Source: Clostridioides difficile
GTDB lineage: Bacteria > Bacillota > Clostridia > Peptostreptococcales > Peptostreptococcaceae
DNA length: 64,000 nt
Assembly (NCBI RefSeq): GCF_001299635.1
Contig: NZ_JRHN01000017.1
Span: forward strand, 39,444-103,443
Direction: 5' to 3'
A program made the translations under genes and the position numbers. This document shows positions 1-9,646 of the stretch, piece after piece. Position 1 is the first letter of the stretch, and each line of letters begins with the position of its first letter. The notes below the pieces were generated by a model that had not been told where the DNA came from, did no database searches, and was given only the letters and a program-made list of their open reading frames with translations.

Positions 1-62
1 TAAGCAAACAATAAATTTTGTATGTAGTTCAATAAATTACTTAATGAAAGGTGCGAATATTA

Positions 63-1694
63 ATGGATAATAATTTAATAGGGCTTATAGAACATGTAGA
101 AAATCCAGCTATTTTATGTAAGGAATCAGGCGAAATAATATATTGTAATCATCTAATAGATAGTATTTTTAGTTTTCTAGATATAAAAAAGCCTAAAAAT
201 ATAAATGAATTAGATTCTAACTTTGACAAAAAAGAAATTCTGACAGATAGTAAAAAGAAAATAGCTTTCAGAGAATTAAGAATGAATGCACATATATACA
301 ATATGAAAGATAATAATAATGAAAATACTATAGTTTATTTATTTGAGAAATCTGTAATATCGGATAAAGTAGTTGAGGATATAATAGAACATATAGATGA
401 AGTTGTCGTTGTATTTAACAAAGATGGGGTAATTGAAAAGATGAATAATGTTAGTGATGAGATATTACCTTTTAAAAGAACTGAAGTACTTGGTAGAAAT
501 ATAACGGACCTTGTAAGACAAGGATTAGTAGAAGAACCAATAATATTAAATATGCTTAAAGTGAAGAAAAAGATTTATAGAAATATCGTTTACCCTGATG
601 GAAAACTTATTGCCTATACAGCAGTTCCAAGATGGGACTCTAAAGGAAAACTTACAGGAGGAGTACTTACAGGAAGAGATATTTCAAGGGTCATTAAGCT
701 TGAATCTCAGATAAGATATAGTGATATGTCAGAGGATACAGAGTATATAAGTCAAAGTAAGATTATGGATAACATAAAAAAAGTTGTCAAGAGAGCTGCA
801 GCTTCGGATTCTTCTATATTTATAAATGGAGAATCAGGTGTAGGAAAAGAAATAATAGCAAGAACTATCTATAAGTACAGTTCAAGAAGGGAAAAACCTT
901 TTATCGCAATAAACTGTGGAGCTATACCAAATGAACTATTAGAATCAGAGTTTTTTGGATATGAAGAAGGTTCTTTTACTGGAGCTAAGAAAAAAGGTAA
1001 AAAGGGACTTTTTGAAGAGGCAAATGGTGGAACTATCTTTTTGGATGAGATAGGTGAGTTACCAATGCAGATGCAAAAAAAATTACTTAGAGTTATACAA
1101 GAAAATACGATTACTAGAATAGGTGGTAGCAAACCTATAAAGATAGATGTTAGATATATAAGTGCTACTAATATTTCTCATGAAGACCTTAGAAATAACC
1201 TTAAATTTAGACAAGATTTATACTATAGATTGAGTGTTATTCCAGTAAAAATACCACCACTTAGAGAGCGAAAAGAAGATATAGTACCATTAGTAAATTA
1301 TTTCTTAAAGCTTTACAATGAAAAGTATAATAGAGAAGTAGAAGTTTCACCTAAGGTTATTGAATTATTGGAAGAATATTCTTGGCCAGGTAACATAAGA
1401 GAATTGAAAAATATCATTGAAAGATTCGTAGTTTTATCAGCTAAAAATGTAATTGGAGAAGATGAATTTAATATGCTTATAAATCTAGATATGATTGATA
1501 ATGAAACAGATGATTTATCACCAATAGTGGTAAATGGAATTATGAATCTTAATGATGCATATAAAATAGTAGACCAAATAATGATAAGTAAGGCTATAAA
1601 TAAGTATGGTTCAATAACAAAGGCTGCTGAAGTTATAGGTATATATCCTTCTACTATTCATAGAAAGATAAAAAGTGGACACATTCATGTATAG
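63..1694 (+). CDS. Sigma-54-dependent transcriptional activator (PAS-AAA+-Fis HTH)
   Basis: Bacterial enhancer-binding protein that would open sigma-54 promoters by ATP hydrolysis. The N-terminal ~220 residues look like two PAS-type sensor regions. The AAA+ core follows, with Walker A GESGVGKE at about residues 256-263, a GSFTGA loop at about 303-308 (sigma-54 contact; the usual form is GAFTGA) and Walker B TIFLDEIGE. The last ~40 residues form a Fis-type helix-turn-helix. An in-frame GTG at 51 is possible, but it lies inside the AAAGGTG ribosome binding site; the ATG at 63 fits better and gives 543 residues. The next gene is convergent, so the target is not obvious; no -24/-12 promoter was noticed nearby. 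The signal sensed by the PAS domains is unknown. Family certain, role open. Confidence 0.9.
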   Translation: MDNNLIGLIEHVENPAILCKESGEIIYCNHLIDSIFSFLDIKKPKNINELDSNFDKKEILTDSKKKIAFRELRMNAHIYNMKDNNNENTIVYLFEKSVISDKVVEDIIEHIDEVVVVFNKDGVIEKMNNVSDEILPFKRTEVLGRNITDLVRQGLVEEPIILNMLKVKKKIYRNIVYPDGKLIAYTAVPRWDSKGKLTGGVLTGRDISRVIKLESQIRYSDMSEDTEYISQSKIMDNIKKVVKRAAASDSSIFINGESGVGKEIIARTIYKYSSRREKPFIAINCGAIPNELLESEFFGYEEGSFTGAKKKGKKGLFEEANGGTIFLDEIGELPMQMQKKLLRVIQENTITRIGGSKPIKIDVRYISATNISHEDLRNNLKFRQDLYYRLSVIPVKIPPLRERKEDIVPLVNYFLKLYNEKYNREVEVSPKVIELLEEYSWPGNIRELKNIIERFVVLSAKNVIGEDEFNMLINLDMIDNETDDLSPIVVNGIMNLNDAYKIVDQIMISKAINKYGSITKAAEVIGIYPSTIHRKIKSGHIHV

Positions 1695-1860
1695 TCAATT
1701 AGCTTATAAAAGTAATTAGAATTGATGGAGTCTTACTTTTTAAGAGCTAATGATGGTCGATTACATAGAAAGCATAAACTGTTTGGCATAACTTAAAAAA
1801 AGAATAGATTAATTTATGTTGATTTTGGACAACCTTTTTGGGAAATGTATGTACAACTTA

Positions 1861-1912
1861 AAAGAGATGGCTTAGAAATAAAATTAATTATTCCAAGTCA
1901 TCTCTTTTCTTT
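1861..1912. terminator. Bidirectional intrinsic terminator between the activator and fba
   Basis: A 13-bp stem (1861-1873 with 1895-1907, one wobble pair) is followed by a T-rich run on the + strand. It sits between two convergent genes and can serve both. Confidence 0.7.
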
Positions 1913-1933
1913 TATAAATATTTAAAAGTTATA

Positions 1934-2860
1934 TTAGTTTATAGAGTTAGCAGAACCTAAAACATCATCTATTTTGCTTTCAACTACAGCTTGTATAGCA
2001 TCTCTACCAGCACCAATGTATTTTCTTGGGTCAAATTCTTTTGGATTTTCAGCTAAGAATTTTCTGATAGCAGCAGTCATAGCTAGTCTTAAGTCAGTAT
2101 CCATGTTTATTTTACAAACAGCCATAGAAGATGCTTTTCTTAACATTTCTACAGGTACACCTTTAGCTCCAGCTATATTTCCACCAAATTCATTACATGT
2201 AGCAACTGCATTTTGGTCAACAGCAGATGCACCATGAAGAACTATTGGGAAACCTGGTAATTTGCTTTGGATTTCTTCTAGTATGTCGAATCTTAATTTA
2301 GCTTCTCCTTTGAATTTGAAAGCTCCATGAGAAGTTCCTATAGCTATTGCTAATGAATCAACTCCTGTTCTTTCAACAAACTCAACAGCTTCAGCTGGTT
2401 GAGTATATTTGTGAACATCAGAAGTAACATCATCTTCTGTTCCAGCTAAAACACCAAGTTCTGCTTCAACAACAACACCTTTAGAGTGTGCATATTCAAC
2501 AGCTTCTTTAGTTATTCTAACATTTTCTTCAAAGTCAAAATGAGAACCATCTATCATAACTGAAGAGAAACCAGCATCAATACAAGTTTTAATAGCATCC
2601 ATATTTGGGCCATGGTCTAAGTGAAGAGCTACGTCTACACCTATTTCATCAGAAGCAACTTTAACCATTTCAACTAATGTATGAGGTCCAGCATATTTAA
2701 CAGCTGACATAGAAGCTTGTATCATAACATAAGAATTTTTAGCTTTAGCAGCTTTTAAAACACCTTGTAATTGTTCTAAGTCACTTATGTTAAATGCACC
2801 TATAGCAAATCCACCTTCATAAGCTTTTTTAAACATTTCTTTTGTAGTAATTAATGCCAT
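1934..2860 (-). CDS. fba: Class II fructose-1,6-bisphosphate aldolase
   Basis: Zinc-dependent glycolytic/gluconeogenic aldolase that splits fructose 1,6-bisphosphate into dihydroxyacetone phosphate and glyceraldehyde 3-phosphate in the cytosol. At 308 residues it has the usual length for the short bacterial class II form. The zinc-binding HLDHGP motif is near residue 82, followed by the SVMIDGSHFDF segment, the EAELGVLAGTEDD loop and the VLHGAS motif near residue 210. The start is fixed by a strong AGGAGGAG site directly upstream on the minus strand. It is a stand-alone gene, convergent with the upstream activator and divergent from the DUF1904 gene. Codon use is of the highly expressed type. 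Confidence 0.96.
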   Translation of the reverse strand: MALITTKEMFKKAYEGGFAIGAFNISDLEQLQGVLKAAKAKNSYVMIQASMSAVKYAGPHTLVEMVKVASDEIGVDVALHLDHGPNMDAIKTCIDAGFSSVMIDGSHFDFEENVRITKEAVEYAHSKGVVVEAELGVLAGTEDDVTSDVHKYTQPAEAVEFVERTGVDSLAIAIGTSHGAFKFKGEAKLRFDILEEIQSKLPGFPIVLHGASAVDQNAVATCNEFGGNIAGAKGVPVEMLRKASSMAVCKINMDTDLRLAMTAAIRKFLAENPKEFDPRKYIGAGRDAIQAVVESKIDDVLGSANSIN

Positions 2861-3052
2861 TTTAAAACTCCTCCTATTAACTTTTAAAATTTACCCATCA
2901 CTTATATTATAACGTTAAATCAAAAAAAGTATATAGTAAATTGTAATAACTATAAATTACAAGTATAATGTTAAATATAAGATAATAGGATTAGATAAAA
3001 TAATAAAAAATATGAACGTTTTAAGAAGAATTAAGATAAAGGAGACCTAACA

Positions 3053-3382
3053 ATGCCACAGATAAAAATAAGAGGAATTAATGAAAATGATATATGCAAA
3101 ATAAGTGAAAAGATGATAGATGATTTAGTTGAAGCTGTAAAATGCCCAAGAGATTATTTTGAAATAGAATGTATAAAGTCAGTTGCAATAAGAGATGGTA
3201 AAATAGCAGATGTATATCCTTTTGTTGAAGTAGCTTGGTTTGATAGAGGGCAAGAAGTACAAGATATAGTAGCAAGAATAATAACTGATAGTATAAGAAA
3301 TAATTTAGATGTAGAAAGTATGGATTTAGCATTTACAGTATTTGAAAAAGAAAAATATTATGAGAATGGAGAACATTTTTAA
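3053..3382 (+). CDS. DUF1904 family protein, tautomerase-like
   Basis: Small 109-residue protein that I recognise as DUF1904, a family with a predicted 4-oxalocrotonate tautomerase/MIF-like fold. The N-terminus is MPQIKIRGI; in true tautomerases Pro2 would be the catalytic base, and a proline does follow the initiator Met here. No substrate is known. It has an AAGGAGAC site before the ATG at 3053, and its stop codon overlaps the ATG of the pseudouridine synthase gene (TAATG at 3380-3384), so the two are translationally coupled. Together with the following methyltransferase gene it may form a small rRNA-modification operon, with this protein as a passenger of unknown role. Confidence 0.75.
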   Translation: MPQIKIRGINENDICKISEKMIDDLVEAVKCPRDYFEIECIKSVAIRDGKIADVYPFVEVAWFDRGQEVQDIVARIITDSIRNNLDVESMDLAFTVFEKEKYYENGEHF

Positions 3383-4104
3383 TGGCTAAAAAGCAACGTA
3401 TAGATAAAATTCTTTCAAATTTAGGTTATGGAAGTAGAAGTGAAATAAAGAAGTATTGTAAGCAGGGGTCTGTAGTAGTAAATGGAAGTGAAGTTTCAAA
3501 TCCAGGAACTCAAGTAGACACTGAAAATGATGAGATATTGTTTAATGGAGAAGAAGTTATATATAGAGAATATATATATTTAATGATGAATAAACCAGAT
3601 GGATATATATCAGCAACTACTGATAAATATGACCCAACGGTTTTAGATTTAATTGATTTATCATACTTAGCCTTTGAGCCATTCCCTGTTGGTAGGCTAG
3701 ATAAAGACACAGAGGGATTATTAGTTTTAACTAATGATGGGAAGCTTTCTCATAGAGTTTTATCTCCTAAGAAGCATGTGCCTAAGACTTATTATGCAAA
3801 AATTGATGGAGTAGTTGCTGAAGAAGATGTAGAAGCTTTTTTAGAAGGTGTAGTGCTTGATGATGGATATAAAACTATGCCATCTCAGTTAAATATATTA
3901 AAGAGTGATGATGAATCAGAGATAGAACTTACAATACATGAAGGTAAGTTTCACCAAGTAAAAAGAATGTTTGAAAGTGTAGGCAAAAAAGTAGTATACT
4001 TAAAAAGATTGTCTATGGGTAATTTGAAATTGGATGAGAGCCTAGAATTAGGTGAGTATAGAGAGTTAACAGATGAAGAAGTAAAGATGATTGAAGAAAG
4101 ATAA
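3382..4104 (+). CDS. RsuA/RluB-family rRNA pseudouridine synthase
   Basis: Enzyme that isomerises a specific uridine in ribosomal RNA to pseudouridine. The first ~60 residues form an S4 RNA-binding domain (RIDKILSNLGYGSR). The catalytic domain carries the RsuA/RluB signature GRLDKDTEGLLVLTNDG near residues 103-119, with the conserved catalytic Asp. At 240 residues it has the size of RsuA-type 16S enzymes, which modify the site equivalent to E. coli U516; RluB-type 23S enzymes tend to be longer. The ATG overlaps the preceding stop by one base, and the methyltransferase gene follows after 23 bp, so these two rRNA-modifying enzymes are probably co-transcribed. The exact target uridine cannot be read from sequence. 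Confidence 0.88.
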   Translation: MAKKQRIDKILSNLGYGSRSEIKKYCKQGSVVVNGSEVSNPGTQVDTENDEILFNGEEVIYREYIYLMMNKPDGYISATTDKYDPTVLDLIDLSYLAFEPFPVGRLDKDTEGLLVLTNDGKLSHRVLSPKKHVPKTYYAKIDGVVAEEDVEAFLEGVVLDDGYKTMPSQLNILKSDDESEIELTIHEGKFHQVKRMFESVGKKVVYLKRLSMGNLKLDESLELGEYRELTDEEVKMIEER

Positions 4105-4127
4105 TATAATAAATTGGAGGAAGGTTT

Positions 4128-5483
4128 GTGAAGAAAAAGGATATTGTAGAATTTGAAATAGATAAAATGGAATTTGGTGGTACATCGTTAGGTCAAATTG
4201 GAGACAGAGTTATTCACATGAAGGGTGGAATAAGTGGTCAAAAGGTAAGAGCTGGTGTTAAAAAAGTTAGAAGTAAGAAAGCCGAAGTTAAGATGATAGA
4301 ATTATTAGAGTACTCACCACTTGAAACTGAAGAAGCTTGCAAGCACTTTAGAGAGTGTGGAGGATGTACATTACTATCAGTACCATATGAAAAGCAATTG
4401 GAAATAAAAGAAAAACAAGTTATGGATTTATTCTTAAAGCAAGACTTATTTGGATTTCAATTTTTAGGGATAGAAGGAAGTCCAGAAAACAAATATTATA
4501 GAAATAAGATGGAGTATACTTTTGGAGATGAAGTAAAAAATGGGCCTTTGACATTAGGGCTTCATAAAAAAGGAAAGCATATAGATATACAAACTGTTGA
4601 GGAGTGTATGTTAGTTGATGAAGACTTCTCAAAAATATTAGTTTCTAGTGTAGAGTTTTTTAATGAAAAAGAGCTTCCTTATTATAGAACAATGAATCAT
4701 AAAGGATATCTGAGACATCTTGTAGTTAGAAAAGGGATTCATACTAATGAGATTATGGTTAATATAGTAACTTCTTCTCAAGAAGATTTTGACATGAACG
4801 AATTTAAAGAGATGCTTTTAGGAATTGATTTCAAAGCTGAGTTAGTAGGGATACTTCATACTATTAATGATGGTTTAGCAGATGCAGTCCAATGTGATGA
4901 GTTAAGAGTGTTGTATGGAAGAGATTATATACAAGAAGAAATTTTGGGTCTTAAGTTTAAGATTTCGCCATTTTCATTTTTCCAAACTAATACTAAGGGA
5001 GCAGAGGTTCTTTATAGTATTGCTAGGGATTTTATTGGAGATTACAATGATAAGGTTGTGTTTGACTTGTATAGTGGGACTGGGTCTATTGGACAGGTTA
5101 TGGCTGGTGCAGCTAAGAAGGTGTATGGTATTGAGATAGTCGAGGAAGCTGTTGTTGCTGCTAATGAGAATGCGAAGTTGAATGGGCTTACTAATTGTGA
5201 GTTTATTGCTGGAGATGTGGCTAAGGTTGTTAAGGATTTGAAGGACAAACCTGATTTGATTATTGTTGACCCTCCAAGGCCAGGTATTCATAAGGATGCT
5301 ATTAGGGATATTTGTGGATTTGGTGCTAAGGAGATTGTTTATATTTCTTGTAATCCTAAGTCTTTGGTTGTTGATTTGGTTGATTTTAAGGGTTATGGTT
5401 ATGAGATTAAGATGGTTAAGTGTATGGATATGTTCCCGAATACACCTCATTGCGAGACTGTAGTTAAACTTATTAGAGAATAA
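4128..5483 (+). CDS. 23S rRNA (uracil-5-)-methyltransferase, RlmD/RumA family, 3' end recoded
   Basis: SAM-dependent enzyme that makes 5-methyluridine in 23S rRNA. The GTG start at 4128 follows GGAGGAAGG. A TRAM domain occupies roughly residues 1-60. A cysteine cluster (CKHFRECGGC near 68-77, plus a later Cys in VEECM) would bind the [4Fe-4S] cluster. The SAM-binding DLYSGTGSIG motif and catalytic YISCNP lie in the C-terminal half. At 451 residues it is full length. Codon use changes sharply near 4970-5000: downstream there are no TTA leucine codons (TTG and CTT only), and lysine is 14 AAG to 2 AAA, unlike the 5' part. Gene 3' ends of this family are known integration sites for conjugative elements, which bring a replacement end; I infer such an event here. 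Confidence 0.92.
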   Translation: MKKKDIVEFEIDKMEFGGTSLGQIGDRVIHMKGGISGQKVRAGVKKVRSKKAEVKMIELLEYSPLETEEACKHFRECGGCTLLSVPYEKQLEIKEKQVMDLFLKQDLFGFQFLGIEGSPENKYYRNKMEYTFGDEVKNGPLTLGLHKKGKHIDIQTVEECMLVDEDFSKILVSSVEFFNEKELPYYRTMNHKGYLRHLVVRKGIHTNEIMVNIVTSSQEDFDMNEFKEMLLGIDFKAELVGILHTINDGLADAVQCDELRVLYGRDYIQEEILGLKFKISPFSFFQTNTKGAEVLYSIARDFIGDYNDKVVFDLYSGTGSIGQVMAGAAKKVYGIEIVEEAVVAANENAKLNGLTNCEFIAGDVAKVVKDLKDKPDLIIVDPPRPGIHKDAIRDICGFGAKEIVYISCNPKSLVVDLVDFKGYGYEIKMVKCMDMFPNTPHCETVVKLIRE

Positions 5484-6169
5484 CAGGGTTATAGCTGTTT
5501 GAATGATGTTATAGAGGTGGTTCTGCCACCGATTTGCCACCATAATTATTTTTCAGTGGGAAATTTATTCTATAATGCTTTTAAAAATATTTCCAGACTC
5601 CAAATTAATTTAGAGTAAAGTCTATACAATAGATTTGTAATAGTAAATAATTACTTGTGATATAGATGAAAAAATTTAATTTACACTATAAATATTCAAT
5701 TAAGGTACTATACTAAAACATTGATAGTATAGTACCTTTTTGTAAGCACATAAAAAGTAGACAAATACATAAATTATAGTCTATTTGTAGTTAATATGAG
5801 ATTGGCATTTTCAATAGGATAATATTCCAAGGTATTTTTTCTTAAGTGGAGAAGTACCTATTTTACTATTTACATTTTATATCTTCTAAATTACTTATAT
5901 ATCTATCATTTTATTTATACTATTTTATTCTTATTTTTATAGAAACTAAAATTTTATTTGGTAAATAATTATATTTCTATTGGATGTTGTAATAACAATA
6001 TCACTCTTCTTTAGAATTATTATACCTAATGAACTTAGGATGTATAAAATCATAAATGTGTAAGATACAAGGAGTTTATCAAATATCATCTTCATTATAA
6101 TTTCATCATTTCATTAATATAAATAGTATTAAGATTTTTATAAGAGTTAAAGCAAGCATGTATTATTAC
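5484..6169. other. Intergenic region, possible integrative-element scar
   Basis: 686 bp without a supportable gene. The first ~80 bp carry a less AT-rich stretch with TGCCACC repeated twice (5525-5531 and 5536-5542), unlike the rest of the spacer. It directly follows the recoded 3' end of the methyltransferase gene and may be element-derived. A terminator lies at 5702-5741. The remainder to 6169 is very AT-rich, and I see nothing else in it. Confidence 0.4.
5702..5741 (+). terminator. Intrinsic terminator downstream of the methyltransferase operon
   Basis: A perfect 14-bp stem (5702-5715 with 5725-5738) and a 9-nt loop, then a short T run. It is about 220 bp after the gene, which is far; this fits insertion of extra DNA between gene and terminator. 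Confidence 0.75.
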
Positions 6170-6913
6170 TTAAATATTTGTATAATCAACATCTAGCAAT
6201 TTACCTTTTTGGTGAAAATGATTAACAAGTTTTTTAGGATAATTCATTATTAATTCATCTGGAAAATTAATTTCTTTTAAGATATTCTCAGAATACTCAT
6301 AGTTACCTATATCAAAACAAATGTGAGCATCTGAAGTTAGTATGATTTTAGTACCATATTTTTTGCAAAGTGTAGCAATATACTTACAATTATCCAAGCT
6401 ACCACTTCTTGACACGCCTTTGATAGAACAATTATTTATTTCTATTAATATATTCTTTTCCATGGCTAATTTAATGATTAATTCATAGTCGATTGGGTAG
6501 TTTGGGTTTCCAAGGTGACCTAATATTTCAATATTATCATGCTTATCTATTACATTTATTAAGGCTTTAGTATTATTCTCCAATGTATTTGGTGAAAAAA
6601 CGGCTTCATGAAATGACAAGATAATATAATCTAATCGAGGAATGACAAAGGGTTCTAGGTCTATGCTTCCTTCAGTGTCTAGTATATTTGCTTCACATCC
6701 TCTTAGGATTATAATGTCATTTATGATTCTTGGAATATTTTGAATGTTGTGAAAGTACCATTTGTGGGGAGAACCAGGCATCTTAGGACCATGTTCAGAT
6801 GTACCTAGTATCTTAATTCCATTTTCTTTACAATAATTAATATTTTCTAACAAAGTGCTATAGCCATGACCACTGACTATAGAGTGGGTGTGTAAATCTG
6901 ATAAAAAATTCAT
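6170..6913 (-). CDS. PHP-domain phosphoesterase (YcdX/histidinol-phosphatase-like)
   Basis: Predicted metal-dependent phosphoesterase of 247 residues with a PHP fold. Metal ligands visible in order are DLHTHS at the N-terminus, SEHGP near residue 42, LSFHEA near 105, a GHLGNP segment near 134 and TSDAH near the C-terminus. The set matches the YcdX-like branch with a trinuclear metal site. A longer open frame reaches 7003, but the ATG at 6913 has an AGAGGAGG site in the right place, so I chose that start. The gene is divergent from the LevR-type regulator gene. The substrate is unknown; histidinol phosphate is only one option, and no his genes are nearby. Confidence 0.82.
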   Translation of the reverse strand: MNFLSDLHTHSIVSGHGYSTLLENINYCKENGIKILGTSEHGPKMPGSPHKWYFHNIQNIPRIINDIIILRGCEANILDTEGSIDLEPFVIPRLDYIILSFHEAVFSPNTLENNTKALINVIDKHDNIEILGHLGNPNYPIDYELIIKLAMEKNILIEINNCSIKGVSRSGSLDNCKYIATLCKKYGTKIILTSDAHICFDIGNYEYSENILKEINFPDELIMNYPKKLVNHFHQKGKLLDVDYTNI

Positions 6914-7078
6914 ATAAATTCCTCCTCTATAAAAGATGAGGGTAACGTAATTTATATTATAAAACGAACCAGAAATAAAATCAATAGTTACACAATTAGA
7001 CAAAAATATTAAAATATTGTAGAATTAAGCTTAATAATAAATATTTAACAGTATTACTGCTTATGGGGGAGGTCAACT

Positions 7079-9646
7079 ATGATACAAAAGAAGCTATCAA
7101 GGAAAGAAAAAGTTTTAATTTGCTTGAAAAGGCTAACAGAGGAACACTTGAACCTTAATAATGGCATTAGATTTGGATTTGATGCAGAATATATTGCTAC
7201 TGAAGTAGGTATAAATAGAAGTAATGCTAGTAAGGAATTAAATCAATTAATAAAGGAAAGTATTATTATAAAGATAAAAGGAAAACCTGTTCAGTACTTA
7301 TATAAAGAAAGTATTGAGAGTATTTTAGGAAAGAAACTAAATAAAGGGATATTTGATAATATTAACTCTATAAACGAATATAGTGAGAATGATTCTATCA
7401 AAGATGAGTATATTGTAGATAGCATAAAAAAAGAGGACAATATTTTTAATTTAATAGGGTATGATGGAAGTTTAAAGTCCCAGATAGAGCAAGCTAAAGC
7501 AGCAGTAATATATCCACCTAAGGGTTTGAGTACATTAATAATAGGACCTACAGGAGTTGGTAAATCTATATTTGCAGAATATATGTATAAGTATAGCTTA
7601 ACTATAAAAGAAAATAGTGATAATGCACCATTTATCATATTTAACTGTGCTGATTATTCTGATAATCAGCAATTATTATTAGCGCAACTTTTTGGATATG
7701 TAAAAGGGGCATTTACTGGGGCTGATAAAGATAAGTATGGTATTGTACATGAGGCTAATAATGGGATATTGTTTTTAGATGAAGTTCATAGGTTATCTGC
7801 AGAGGGACAAGAAATGCTATTTCTGCTTATGGATAAAGGTATATATAGAAGGTTAGGAGAGACTAATAAGGTACATGAGTGTAGGGTTATGATAATTGCG
7901 GCTACTACAGAAGATCCACAAACAGCAATGTTGGAAACGTTTTTAAGAAGAATACCTGTAACTATAAAGATTCCGTCTTTAGAGGAAAGAGGTTTTCAGG
8001 AGAGAATGAGGCTTATATGTTATTTTTTTAAAGAAGAAAGTATTAGGATTGGTGTTAAGTTAAAGGTTTCAAAAGAAGTTATTAAGGCATTTATTTTATA
8101 TAAGTGTAAGGGAAATATAGGACAATTAAAAAGCGACATACAATTAATTTGTGCAAGAGCTTTCTTAGACTATATGACCTATAAAATGGAATGTGTATAT
8201 GTAAGACTTTCTCTTCTACCAAACAATATTAGAGAGTCGTTGTATGGAAATAACAGAAAAGAGGAGTTTGTACAGAATTTCAGTTTTATTGGGAAAGATG
8301 ATATTATTTTTTTACCAGAAGAAAAGAATTTTGAAAGTGAAAATTTATTAATAGAAAATAAAAAATATGATTTAGATTTCTATGGAATGATAAAAGAAAC
8401 TTGGGATAAACTTCAACAAGAAGGTATTAAAGAGTCACAAATTAGAAGCTTTATAGATGAAGATATACAGAAGTATTCCTATAATTTAATGAATACTTTT
8501 ATATATAATAGTAGTAATCAAACAGCTTATAACAATATTGTTAATGATTCAATTGCAACTACTGTGAAGTATATTTTACAAAAGCATGATAAATGGAGTA
8601 GAAAAGAAGGATTAGATAAATTAATAAAAGCTATAGCTTTACACATTCAGAATTTAATTGAAAGAATAAAGATTGGGAACATAGTAAAGCATCCTAATAA
8701 AGATGAAATTATGAAGGAAAGAGCATATGAATATGACATAGCAAAAGAAATCTTATCTAACATGTCATTAATGTATGGAGTTGACTTTCCAGAAGATGAA
8801 GCAATTTTTTTAGCAACATTTCTTTATTTATCTTATGTGGGATTAAATGAGGAGAGTATAGCGATATTAGTTATAATGCATGGTGAATCTACAGCATCTA
8901 GCATGGTGAATGTAGCTAATACTTTACTGGATTGTAACCATGCAGTGGCAATCAATATGGGGCTAGAAGATAGAGTTCAGGATATTTTAGTCCAAGCTGT
9001 AGAAATAGCCAATGAAATTGATAAAGGAAAGGGAGTTTTAATTTTAACTGATATGGGTTCTATTTTAACATTTGCTAAAGTTATTCATGATGCTACTGGA
9101 AAAGAAGTAAAAGCAATAGATATGGTAAGTACACCTATTGTAATAGAAGCAACTAGAAAGGCTCTAACTCCTGAAATGACATTAGAGAAATTATATTTTA
9201 ATATTATAGAATCTATAAAGAAACATTATGGAGATATGGAAATTACATATGCTGAAAAAGATAATGGTGGTAGATATTTCGATAGATTACTAATTGATAA
9301 TATTAGTAAGACCTTGACCTTTTTAAATGGGGAAAAAGCTTATTTTATATTAAAAGAAGTAATTAATAGGATTAGTGAGCATTATTCTTTAGTAATTCAA
9401 GATGAGCTTTTAGTAAAGTTTATATTTCATTGCTCATGTATGATTGAAAGAATAATAATAAAAGAGTCTTTAGTTTATAAATCATACGAAGAAAGAATTA
9501 GTAGAAGTAAAGAATTATATTTAGTTATAAAAGAAAATTTTAAGCTTGTAGAAGAGACATTCGATATAATTATTTCAGATATGGAATATGCAAATATATT
9601 AGATATATTTGAATCACAATATGATACAGATAAATTTAAAAGTTGA
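7079..9646 (+). CDS. LevR/ManR-type sigma-54 activator with EIIA-Man and PRD domains
   Basis: Transcriptional activator of PTS operons, 855 residues. Order seen: an N-terminal winged-helix DNA-binding region (about 1-90), an AAA+ sigma-54-interacting module with Walker A GPTGVGKS at 156-163 and GAFTGA near 209-214, a PRD-like segment around 440-550, an EIIA-Man-like domain with MHGEST (His601 is the likely phosphorylation site), and a C-terminal PRD around 740-850. In this family phosphorylation by HPr or EIIB tunes activity to substrate flux and carbon status. The start is fixed by a GGGGGAGG site before ATG 7079. It lies directly upstream of a mannose-type PTS operon with a canonical -24/-12 promoter, which is almost certainly its target. 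Confidence 0.94.
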   Translation: MIQKKLSRKEKVLICLKRLTEEHLNLNNGIRFGFDAEYIATEVGINRSNASKELNQLIKESIIIKIKGKPVQYLYKESIESILGKKLNKGIFDNINSINEYSENDSIKDEYIVDSIKKEDNIFNLIGYDGSLKSQIEQAKAAVIYPPKGLSTLIIGPTGVGKSIFAEYMYKYSLTIKENSDNAPFIIFNCADYSDNQQLLLAQLFGYVKGAFTGADKDKYGIVHEANNGILFLDEVHRLSAEGQEMLFLLMDKGIYRRLGETNKVHECRVMIIAATTEDPQTAMLETFLRRIPVTIKIPSLEERGFQERMRLICYFFKEESIRIGVKLKVSKEVIKAFILYKCKGNIGQLKSDIQLICARAFLDYMTYKMECVYVRLSLLPNNIRESLYGNNRKEEFVQNFSFIGKDDIIFLPEEKNFESENLLIENKKYDLDFYGMIKETWDKLQQEGIKESQIRSFIDEDIQKYSYNLMNTFIYNSSNQTAYNNIVNDSIATTVKYILQKHDKWSRKEGLDKLIKAIALHIQNLIERIKIGNIVKHPNKDEIMKERAYEYDIAKEILSNMSLMYGVDFPEDEAIFLATFLYLSYVGLNEESIAILVIMHGESTASSMVNVANTLLDCNHAVAINMGLEDRVQDILVQAVEIANEIDKGKGVLILTDMGSILTFAKVIHDATGKEVKAIDMVSTPIVIEATRKALTPEMTLEKLYFNIIESIKKHYGDMEITYAEKDNGGRYFDRLLIDNISKTLTFLNGEKAYFILKEVINRISEHYSLVIQDELLVKFIFHCSCMIERIIIKESLVYKSYEERISRSKELYLVIKENFKLVEETFDIIISDMEYANILDIFESQYDTDKFKS

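Noticed and set aside
869..1132. Minus-strand open frame inside the first sigma-54 activator gene
   Set aside because: A shadow of the coding strand over the AAA+ domain, without ribosome site or family resemblance.
2881..2960. Promoter of fba
   Set aside because: A TATAAT lies at 2906-2911 on the minus strand, but no acceptable -35 box is at the right distance, so I did not list it as a feature.
4974..5543. Long antisense open frame opposite the methyltransferase gene
   Set aside because: It arises from the unusual codon use of the recoded 3' end. It has no ribosome site or recognisable protein features, while the + strand has full catalytic motifs.
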